A DNA stretch of 64,000 nucleotides from NCBI GenBank assembly GCA_014526335.1, contig JACTAT010000006.1:2062738-2126737 (forward strand). The letters run 5' to 3'. Each line of letters begins with the position of its first letter. Position 1 is the stretch's first letter. Below are positions 23,701-35,700 of this stretch, piece by piece. This DNA comes from Chrysaora quinquecirrha. Lineage: Eukaryota > Cnidaria > Scyphozoa > Semaeostomeae > Pelagiidae. The notes beneath the pieces are model-generated. The model did no database searches, was not told the DNA's origin, and saw nothing but the letters and a program-made list of their open reading frames with translations. The position numbers and the translations under genes are program-made.

Positions 23701-26700
23701 TCATATCCTCCTTTATTTTCTTCTTCATAGTCAGCTGTTGGTTTTGACACCAAAGTGGAATTGTCGAAGCATGAGTCTCAGCAAGGTGAAGTAATTTCGT
23801 ACGTTCTCATAACGTGGTTTTGTGATGATCAGCATGCTTCTATTTTAAAAGTGCAAGAAACTGCGTAAACATCCTTGGCAATATCTGCATCGATAGATGT
23901 TTCTGCTGTTTCTTGAAAATTTGAAATTCTGTGCTGCTCAAAGACCATTCTCCCATTGTAATCTATCTGAGAATATATGAGAATATAGCAACATTTGTTT
24001 TGTTGTCGACTTTCTACTAGTGGAACTTTCGATTTTGAATCACTTGAGGGAGAAGTCTTCCATACTTATTAGATCGTAAGGCCCTGGCCAAAGGATCAAA
24101 CATTGTTTGTCAAACATTTAAAAATTCGCTTATCAGTCGAAATGTTTTAACTGTTTTGCCCAGATCGCTCCACATTCCTCGGCAAACATTTTGGCTTGTT
24201 TCTAGCAGAAAATGTTTTAAAATTTTCAAAAGCGTTTTGTAACAATTTTGTTGATTGTTTTTCAAGCAATGTTTTGTGACGTGGTCAAAGATTCAAACAA
24301 ATTTCAAATGTTTTAGACGAACAATTTTTAATCTCTTGGCCAGGACCTTGCCCTTCTTGCTTGAAGTAAAGCCAAGAGTACTTAATCTTCCTCGTTCATT
24401 TTCAGATTACTCCAAAGGATTTGGTGGAAAATATGGAGTTCAGAAGGACAGAATCGACAAGGTAGTGTAGTTTTTCAAATCTCAATGTTCCCACCACAAA
24501 AAGAAGTGTACTTTACAATAGTGTAGAGGTGGAGAAATACCTAGGGGACAAGGGGATAAACTCTACGGGGGTGCTTAATTGTTTAAGAGACTATAGGTGC
24601 TGCCCAGCTTTTTCAAACCCACCCATGTCTACCGATGTAATGTTACTCGTATGAACCTATATATGGAAGAAGAAAGATATTTACCAATTTGTACCAATAT
24701 CACAATTTTTTGGACCCAATTTAAGACCTGAGGCAACTCCCAATGTGTTGAAAAGGCCTTCGCGCTGAAAACTAAAAACACTTTTACCCGATTTGTGCCA
24801 TAAATTGACTGCTAAAGGCTTAAAAAGCGTAAGGCCTTTTGGGCTTCAGGCTTAAAAGGCCTAAGGGCTTAGGCTTAAAAGCAATGCGTTCCTAAAAGTT
24901 TTTTATATATTTTGCTACCCATGTGTAGATATTCTTTACGAAAAACTAACCCATGTGTAGGGAAATTGCAGCTGAAATTACTGCTAGGAGGCACGTCTAA
25001 AGTATAAGAAAGAATGGAAGTACCCCCGGTCTCAACTGCAGTATATTATTTCTTTCTACTGACTCTACGAATTTACATTGATATGCGCCGGAGGGACACA
25101 GTGCGCCAGAGTTGTGCCCACAGATGCGGGGACCGAGGGCATGCTTTGCAAAGATATCTTTTAGGTTGTTAGACGCTATATTGTTCCTACTTATTTTTCA
25201 GTCTGCAGTTGGATACGAGTATCAGGAGAAACTCACACAACACGAGTCACAAGTTGGTACGTAATATATTAAATGTATCCTTAACCTTATCTGTACCGGG
25301 CTTTTCTGGGCATTCCCAGACCAGGAGTGGGACCAATTCCCCCCTCGTCTATATCAGAATTTAGAACAGCTAGAGCTACAAAATTTTCATCGAAGTGTCC
25401 GTTCTTGTATCAAATAATGAAGATTGATTTAGTTTGGTCGTGATGCGAAAAAACAATGAAATCATCATTACAAGGATCATGAAACATAATTATAATTTGG
25501 CCAAGATCCTTTATCATTGAAGAGCAAGCAGCTCGAGGCAAACAAATTAGATACAAACTTTCAAATGTGCGTAGTGTTATTAAATCGTACATTTATCATT
25601 TTTGTGTCGAAATCAGAAAACGTTTGGTGAAAAGTAGTACCGGATCCTAATAATGCACTTTATGAATTTGGCCCCCTTCCATTGCTATTAGCCCCCTCCC
25701 CCGTATGGTCCAAGCCCTATTGTTACTTAAACAAAATCGTCATACCCGAAAACTCTATTATTGCTGCTAAAATTTGGTTTCAAGTAATTAGAGAAAATTT
25801 TATAACACAACCATGACAGGTATCTGTAAATCTGCATTCAATTTCAATCATTGGAGCATTATTATTTCAAGGCTTATTACAAACGGAGATTTTTAACGTT
25901 ATCAAAACTTGTTTTACGTTCAGATCACTCCAAAGGTTTTGGTGGAAAATATGGTGTTCAGACAGACAGACAAGACAAGGTTATTACACTCTTTTTAATA
26001 TAAGAACAATTTTATAAGAACACGAAACTGGATTTTGTCTAGATTATTAGAACAGTGAGGCTGGCCTTTGCATAAGTTCTAAGAAAATCGGCTGAATCTG
26101 AAAGTAAGACAGTCAGACTGAATGTAAAAAGCAAACAAACAAAGAAATAGACAAGCATTCTGCAGGCGAAAAATTAAGAACAGCCAGCCTCGATAAAAAT
26201 TTGAGCAACGTAACACAAGCAAGGCGTAAACACGGTGAAAAAAATCTAGACGACAGGGCATTTCAGCGACAGAGCAGCATAATCCTACTTTTTTCAATAT
26301 CATTGCGACAAATCCATTAAGATATTCAAAATAAATAAATGGCTAGGCCATTAATTAAAGAAAGAAAAAAATCGACTTAGACTTTACATGTTGGCAACGT
26401 TTCGCTAACCTACACTTAGCATCATCAGGTGAAATTAGAGTTCCAGTCCATTTAGTATATTTAGTGACAAAAAGGTCCTTAGTGATAAAAGTTTGGGTGG
26501 CAGGAAAGGTTGGCAGTTTCCTGAACCATGGCTGTTATGTAAAACTGTATTTTGTTATTCTAGACTGCTGTTGGCTTTGAGCATCACGAGCAACTTTCAA
26601 TGCATGATTCACAAAAAGGTAAGTGGGGTTTTTTTAATGAAATAGTTACCAGCTACACCTTGCTCCTTTTTGAATTGATAGATCTACTTCATTGATTTTT

Positions 26701-29700
26701 CTGCAGATTATTCCAAAGGATTTGGTGGGAAATTTGGTGTACAGAAGGATCATCAAGACAAGGTAAGTGAAGAAGATTTGTACACTAAAATAAGCAAATT
26801 TTATTGGGGTGTTTAAAGCTCAAATTTCAAGTACTTCATAACAATCCAACATGAAATTCTTGAACCTTTAAAAAATCTAAGAAATGCATCTGTGTTTGGT
26901 TGGTAATTTTGTACGCATTTAGAGGTAAATCCCTCCCCCCTTTAAAAAAGTCTTTAGCTATTTTGCTTGTGGTCAGAATGGTCAAATGGTGAGCGAGTTG
27001 GACTTACAATCTACGTTTGTAGGATCGACTCCCACTATGGTTAAACGAAGTATGAGGAGAGTCACCAGCTCTCTATAATTTCAGGCAAAAGACTAACAGA
27101 ATCACGAGGTGTGGTCACATCCTTAGGAAGGATTGCGGTCGCACCGCTAAGATTAGCTGTAGGTTATTCAGTTGACCCCCTGACAGAAACCCATACCTTG
27201 TGAAGACAGCAATAGTGTGTGTATATGTGTTTGCCTAACTAACGATTTCTATCTTCTTTTCAGTCTGCTGTTGGATTTGAGCATCATGAAAAACTTGCAA
27301 CTCATACCTCACAAACAGGTATTATGTTTTGCCATATATTTTATTGAAAGACGTATTAGACACACTTGCCACGAAAGATTTTGTAATAATTTAGAGCCCC
27401 TTTCTTTCCAAAGAAGGCCCTGCCCTACGTTTACTTTTTCTTTAAGCGCTCCTAAAGTCAATAGTTCATTAATTCACTCACTGAAGGACTTTCGTGTTTT
27501 TTTTTAGGAAAGCCCTCTTAATTTGATACCTGCCCATACGGCCCAAACTAACCCAAAGGCGAACACAGGTTGCATTTAACTCAAGATAGAATTTTTTAAT
27601 GTGATTGCACCAAACTGTGTTCATTTAGGTTTGAAATAAGCCACTCTAGGTGACGGGATTTTCACCCAGGTCGAACTGAAGTTAGTTTTTGGGAAAAGGT
27701 GTCAGTGACCGTATAGAACTGAGTTCATAAAAGTTAGTACGACCATTGCAGACCTTCAAAACATCCTTGCATACTTAGATCAATTTTATATGCTACAAAT
27801 GCAACATGTATGATTCATAATGGTTTGATTTCTATTTATGCTACCTCTTCAAATGCTTCTGTAAAGGACCTACTCTTCTTGATCCTGGCCTACTTCTGTT
27901 TTTTAGACCACTCCAAAGGTTTTGGTGGCAAATATGGCGTCCAGAAAGACAGACAAGACAAGGTAATTACATTACGTGAATGCATTTTTTCTCTAAAAGT
28001 TTTCATTCTGTCAAAGAGCCTCCATTTAGTGTATTTCACTATCCCCCAGTAATGAGGCCTCGATGTGAAAGTGAAGGTGAAACGGTGTTTTAGCGCCAGT
28101 TGCTAGGATCAAGTAGTAGGTTAACCCCCGGGGGGGGTACTTCACTTGTGAATGGACGGGGATGTGCCGCCCAGATTTCGGAAACCCACCCACTTATAAT
28201 GTAAACCTTCTCAGACACAGGCCCTATTTTATGAGTAGAAATAAGCGGAATATGAGAATTAATAAGACTTTCTAGAACTTTTTATTGCTTGATTTTGTAC
28301 TACGAACATCTTTGACGCGATTTTGCCACTTTTCTGACCGAATTAAAGTTAAACTTTCGAGTTTTCTTCAATTTGCCACCCACTTGTATGGCGTTTTGGT
28401 TAAAATCATACCCATGTTTAGAGAATGTCAGTGCCCAAAACCCACCCATATGGGCGGCACATACCCGTACCCAAATTATACTAAGTACCTCCCCAGGAGG
28501 TTAACTAATCGAGACCTCGACACTATGGCTGTGACGCTACCGTAGCTGGGGCTCGGATCACGACCACACTGAGCTGCTAACCCACGAGTCAGCTGGATTA
28601 CACCTCGACGCCACAGCCCCTTCATCTTGGCTTGTTATCAGTCATTTCATTACGGTTAGTTGTTTTCTGTATCTCATTAATGAAACAATTTAATCTGCTG
28701 TGATCCCTTGTCTTTCCGGTTTGTACATTGTAAGTTTTTTAGTCGCAAAGGTGATCCATCGACTGTCAATGATTCTATTTAAGTGGGTCGTCCAACTGAC
28801 CAAGCGTATGTGTTTTACGAAGAAGTCTCAGAAGGTGGAGTGGCTTCGTGGCCTAATCCAGATGGCTTGTGATGTCAGAAGCTCAGCGAGGTCGGGGTTC
28901 TAGCCCCAGCTACGGTAGCAGAAGGTGCAATCTCAGAAGATGCTGTGAGTCCCTCGCCTAATTCGGCTCATGGTGTTAAACTCAGCGAGGTCGGGATTCG
29001 AGCACCGGGTGCGGTAGCATCACAGCAAGAGTCGAGGTCTCAATTAGTTTAACTACTACTGAGATCCTAGCGGCTGGCGCTTGATACACCATTTCACCGT
29101 CATCTTCACCTTTGCTTATAGGTAAAAATTACATGTCTTTTGAGTTTCATGTACTTTTCCTTACAAATCTTGAGTTTTCCTTACAAATTTGAGTTCCCTG
29201 TACATTTCCTAAACAATTTTCGTTAAATTCTGCCCTTTTGCTCTTTTTACTTTTATGTAAAAAATATTTTCCCAATTCTAGAGTGCTGCAAGCTTTGAGG
29301 ATCAAGAGAAATTAAGTCAGCATTCATCCCAAACAGGTATCTGTTTACTAAAAATTTTTTTAAGTGAGGTAAAATATTTTAACACGCAGCACCAGAGGTG
29401 GCTATCATGTCTTGTACAGCAAAAACGAGATTGCATCTCTCAAGTCATTGTTTACACTTTGCATTAGCACAGAATGGGTAGTCCTTATTCTGTGGCATTA
29501 GCATTCGCATTACATGGGTACACTGTCATGAATTTAAAGACCGGGTGAGACTGGTAAGAGTGGGAGTGGTTTTAGAACTTTGTTGTATCGTAAATTAAAT
29601 CAAATTTTTGGTAAGTTATATTTGGGGAGGGCATTGTACTAGGGGGGCAACTTTTTGAAGCTAAGTTGGCAATGATAGGACTAGGGGGCATTTGCCCCTT

Positions 29701-32700
29701 AGTTACAATGGTAAAAGAGGCCCTGCAGCTTGTCAGATGCAAACGCCTTGTCTATTCATCCCACTACTAACATACTGATCTGCACAGTCTAAATGGACAC
29801 GGACCATTCCCAGATCGTTCCCACAAGAACGTTCCCAGGAACACCGTTGTTGGGACTTTTACTAGCAGAAAAGTTTGGTGAAACTTCAACTTTTCAACCA
29901 TTTAATTTCGGCAATTAGGGACCGTGTCTATTGAGTGTCTAATTTTTAGATGCCGATTAGACACCACGAATATTCAACGTTTGTCTAATCATTTTAGCTC
30001 CTCGTCTAATTAGACCAATAGACATATAATTTAGATGATTATTAGACATGCATTAGATCAAATTAGACTGTAAGGTTTAGCTGCATTTCATCCAGATTTA
30101 CCTTTGGCAGAAATTATTTGACACTTATGAATTTCCATTTCAACCTGTTTTGTAATGATAACATGCAGCAAGAACAATAGATCTTTTGTTACAACAAACA
30201 TATAAAACACCCTTAAGTGCCCTACAGGGATTTAGTTTTGCAAGTTTGCTTCTTTGACAAATGGGGATATTCACCGCAATGGTCACAGAACATCTAACTT
30301 TGTCTAATTTTGTCTAACTCTCACAGATCTTAAATGTGTCTAATTATTTTAGACGCTGCTCGAATTTTGCCGTGCATCTAATTAGACTTGCTGATTGTCT
30401 AATTAGACAAAAAAAACATCTAAAATATTAGACTTTTAGACACTCAATGGACATGGTCCCTTACTAGATTTATCAGCATATGTTTTTTTTCAAAACCATT
30501 TTTCTTTCGAACTCATGCTACTAAACCTACTAAACGCCAGATAATTGCACTTCCTCCTCTCGCTACTCTCAGTCACTTTAGAAAATGTATTTGAATTCTC
30601 GTGACAACGAATTGAATTATACTAACCGTTTATAACCGTTTATAAGCATGATTACTTTATCCACCGTTTACGTTTATAGGAAAACAGAAAACATGCTGAA
30701 GAAGAGAGACGCAGACGAGAGCTCAGAGAACAAAGTGAACGCGAGGCAGCGAAACAAGCACAAGAGAGGCTAGACGAAGAGGCGAGAAAGAGAAACGAGG
30801 AAATTGAGAGAGCTGAGGTGTGTCTTATTTTGTAGTTTTTTTTTGTATTTTCTTTACGTGTAAGCATATTATTTTTAGGCCCTTGCCAAACAATCGAACA
30901 TTGCTTGTAAAACATTTTTGTATGCGTCAAACAAAAAAATGTTTTTGAACTTTTCGAAAGGGATGTCATGAATTTGCTTACTTTTGCTTCTCAAGCAATG
31001 TTTTGCGACGTTGCCAAAAGTTCAAACATTGCTCGATGAACAAGTTTCAAATGTTTGACAAACAATGTTTGATCATTTGGCTAGGGCCTAAGCCTAGGTA
31101 GGAAAAAGCTTTGTAAAATGACTTCGTAGTTTTAACATAATCCGTCAATTTATGGACGTCAAATATTATGTTCTTCGGTTATACACAAAAACCTTAACCA
31201 GGCAATCGTAGAGCAAAGAGATACATAATAATCAATTTCTTTAAAGTTGGCTTGGATATATATAGCTTAATTAATTACTTAATTTTGCTAATTAAAGCAA
31301 ACTATTTAAAGTATAAAATACTCAAAAATCTAAAAATCTAAGTTAAAAATCTTAAAAAGTTAAAAATCTACTTACAATATAGAGTCCGGATAATTTCTAA
31401 AATTCATGGTTAAAATAAGCTAAGATGATTCATATAAAAACATGCTCGCGCCTTATAAACCTGAACAATCATGCCTCTGCACAGTAGTCGCATTCACTCT
31501 TCTTACTCTGTGGTGGCAGTTGCATGCCACGAAATTTTATTCCTATTGCGTATTATTGTCATCGTTGCTTTATTTAGAGAGAAAACGCAGAACAGCCTGA
31601 AGAATCTGCGCAAGATACTTACGAACAAGTTGACGAAACCGCCCCAGAGTGTGATCAACAGCAAGAAGCCCAGGTAAGATTCTTGTGGCACTTCATTCTA
31701 GTTATACCAAGAATGGGCGACATTTAGCGCCTTCTAGTCAAGAGTCCAAATCACCTTTGATTTTACAAAGTAGTTTGGTTGGTCAACAAAAACTTTTTGG
31801 ATAGATCTGTAGTGCAAGTGCAGTGGACAATAGCTGATTTCATGATTTTCTTAGGTTTTGCCCTAATTATAGTGTTTAGAAACCAATCTGTGACTTTTGC
31901 CTTTGCTCTGTGAAAAAGAATCGTTTGTCAAGCGTTTGGTGTTTGCTTGTGGTGTATACATTTTTTGGCCGTGGTAAGCTTCTTTTGCAAGGCGTTCAAG
32001 ATTTTCAACAGCCTTATTATTTTCCTGTACCTACTTCAAACTCACCCAAGAATCCATCTTTTAGTCATGAAATCCTTTTGTAATCTAGGATGGTACTTAC
32101 GATACCGTGGGGGAACCAGAAACTACAAACGAACAACCCGAAGAGGTAAGCTGTCATTAAATTCGCCATTATAAATAATATCCTTTTTGGTTGGAGGGTT
32201 TAGGTTAAGTCTTGATCTTGGCTGAACTACCATAAATCCTTGATAAAGCCCCCATCTCTGAAAGCCCCCTTGGATTAGCGCCTCCTAGGAATTCATTTTT
32301 GCAAAAAAATCCTCCCTCAAATCAGCCCCCACTTTAAAATTCATTTTTGCAAGAACGCCCCCCTTCAAATTAGCCCCCACCTAAGAATTCATTTTTGCAA
32401 GCCCTCCCCCTTCAGATAAGCCCCACCTAAGAATTCACTTTTGCTAAGATGCCCCCCCCTTCAAATAAGCCCCCTTCGAATAAACCCCACCTAAGAATTC
32501 CTTTTGCAAATAGGCCCCCTCCTCAAATAAGCCCCCACCTAAAAATTCATTTCTGCAAATAAGCCCCCCCTAGATACGCCCCAATGGGGAACTATTCAAA
32601 AGCCTTATGAATTTGTTTTGCCAATAATGTAACCATCTTTCAACCAACTAAAACATTGAAGAAGCTAATGCTGGCAGGTTTTACTGTTGATTAATAAACT

Positions 32701-35700
32701 TGATGTTTTTCTCCTGTTCTGATCTATTCCTTCCGTTGTTGGGGCGTGTATATGCCCTTGTGCCCTTTCCCTAACAACCCACTGAAAGGAGAGAATAAAA
32801 CCTTGGATTTATTTTAGGACAATTTTATGAACCTGTAGACGACAGTGCCCCAGCCCAAGCTGAGCAAGAAAGCAAGGTAAGCTTTGTTAAGCAATTCATT
32901 GTTGTCTTGGTAAGGGTAACAGCTTTTCTTCTTTGAATAGTAATGGCAGTGTACTCAATGTTAGTAAGGGCCTTGTCTCTGAAGTCAAAATTCCACGTAA
33001 GATTCCACTAATATACCCAAAGATTCTTGAAACTGCAGCTGGATCCCTCTTCAAAGTGGACACGTCAGACCTTTATTAGCGTAATTTTTCCGTCCGACTG
33101 GTACACTTCAACATAATGCACACTAAACTCTAAACTAAAACCGACACAGCCCACACCTATTTCGGTCAGAAAAGCGATAAAATCACGCTGAAGATGTTCG
33201 TAGGACAATTTCAAGCAATGATAAAGCCTAGAAAGTCTTATTACTCTCAAATTCCGCTTATTTTTACTCATAATATGGGGTCTGTTTTTTCCTAAATATA
33301 CATTATAAGTGGGTGGGTTTGAAAAATCTAGGCAGCACATCCCCATCAATTCATACGTTATGTACCCCCCGTCGGGGTATGGCCCTTTTTCAGATAAAGA
33401 ATCTATATATCCTTATATAAGAACAAAATGCGCCGTGCTGTTGGCCCTTTTCTTTTCTATGAATATATGCTGATGAACATCTCTCCACAAATCTCTTTCC
33501 AATTTCTCAAATAGTAGAAAAATAAATATTAGTATACCTAAATCCGATTCACAATAGTTTGCCTTTGATTTTCGTTTTACTAAATTTTCGAAAAACATGA
33601 GATCAATAAGATACTGCGAACATAGGCCCTCTTCTTGATAAACTGTATGGTAAAACTTGCTTTGTTTTCTAACTTCAGATGTAAATTGAATCTTTTCGGG
33701 AAGTATGATGAGAAACATGTTGTTATTCGGATATTTAGTTGCATACATAAACCGTATTGTTCTTGAAAAAATGATTCCTAGTTTTTCATCCGAGCCTCGA
33801 TAATTCCTCAAAGATCACTTCACAAAATTGGTACACTTGGACAATAAATCTCCATAAATCTAAAAAATATTTACAATCTTATAAATCCTATAAGTTTCTT
33901 AAGTCTTTAGTTTTAGGCTACTGCGCATGATTGCAATTCTTTATTCCTCCCTCCCCCCTCCCCGATCAGGACTATGCTAGACAACTATTAAAGGAAAAGT
34001 GCGTGCGCTCTTTAAAGTCTTCCGAGGCCAAATGCAGCCATTTTCACCGTCATTTTGAAAGAACGGTTTTCAAGGCGAGTTTCGAAATATTAAGAAACAA
34101 TTGCAGAAAATCCCTATATAAATCTTTGTAAATCTCAATAAATCCCATAAATCTGAGTGCAAAAGGCAAAGAGATTTATAGATCCCCTAAATCTCGAACG
34201 CCGTTTTAGAAGTGATAACCCTCGACTTTCTGCATTAAGTTCCTTACAAATTTTTTCTTAAGAAGAAGTGTTCCTTGTGAAAAAATGCATGTTTGCTAAT
34301 ATCGCGGTTCTTATTTCAAAACTTCTCATGTCAACTAAACTCAGTACATTACTCACTGTACTCACTATCTGGTGGGAAAATTCTGCAAAGTAAACGACAA
34401 AGTTCTGAGATCACATCGATAACACGTGGAATAGAACCTGATCTTTACACGCAACACGTGTCGAATGAGAAAACACAGGGAAAACTTGTGTTGGAAAGAT
34501 ACCGGGGAAAAATATCGATTGGAGCCCTGAAAGACGATTTTGATTAATAAACATCGTGCATGCAACATGTTTACTTTAGTTCATCACTCTGTAGGCCTAT
34601 TCTGTGTTCTGCGGTCCTCGTAGGCTCGAACACATGTTCTTTTCTTCATCTCTCAGAAAACAGCAAATTTCTGCGGAAGCAAAATCTTTGGGATATGGAG
34701 ACTCTCCAACCTTTTATCTAGCTTTACTCTTTTATCGTTTTTTGGTGGATAAACATCTGGGCTTGCTGATTTTAGGCATTAAATAGGTCAAACTCCTAAA
34801 CAGATCATACGGCGTAGTTAGAACTCGGATGAGGGGGGGGCTACTTCGTTGTACCTGACACACTGTACTGGACGTGGCGCCCAGTTTTAACAAACCCATC
34901 AATTTCTACCTAAATGCAATTTGTTGACCCATGCACAGAAAAACAAGCAAATTTTTTACCCAATTATAGCAATATCTAAAATTTGCGGGCCCAGTTTAAA
35001 CACCGTTTAGCATTTGGGAAATTGACTCTAAATAAAAAACTGCAGTCAGGTCTAAAAAAGCCACCCACTTCTAAATGTGTTCTAAGATTATACTACCCAT
35101 ATGTAGAGATTCTTCCTGAAAAACAGACCTTTTTCTTACTTGAATATTGAAAATATTTTTATTTGTTATAGGCTTCAGGATTTTCTGCGACAGCGCTGTA
35201 TGATTACCAAGCTAGTAAGTATGGCTTTCAAAATTATTGATAATGGTATAACATGCCACGAGATCTTTACGTGACTAAGGACTTAAACCAATGAAAAGCT
35301 AGACTTAGGAAATGTAAGAACCTCGGTGTTGTGCATTAACAAAGCTCAGTGAGATCATAGACGATTTGACGCATGTTATCCATTTGTCTCTCCAAGCCAG
35401 AAGAATCGAGCTTTCCATTCCCTAAGGCCCTGGCCAAACGATCAAACATTGTCTGTCAAAAATTTTAAATTTGCTTTAGAAGCAATGTTTGACCTTTTGG
35501 CCACGTCATAAAACATTGCTTGACAAGGAGAATTCGCTCTATAATGGTTTTGTATTATATCAAAAACATTTTATACCTGTATCAAACAAAAAATGTTTGC
35601 CGTGCAATGTGTTTTGTAATGTGGCAAAATGGTCAAACATTGCGTTTGACGAGCAAATTTCAAATGTTTGACAAACAATGTTTGATCGTTTGGCTAGGAC

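Noticed and set aside
30680..30817. Separate coiled-coil gene
   Set aside because: It is a single splice-bounded exon that fits the helical region of cortactin between repeats and acidic segment.
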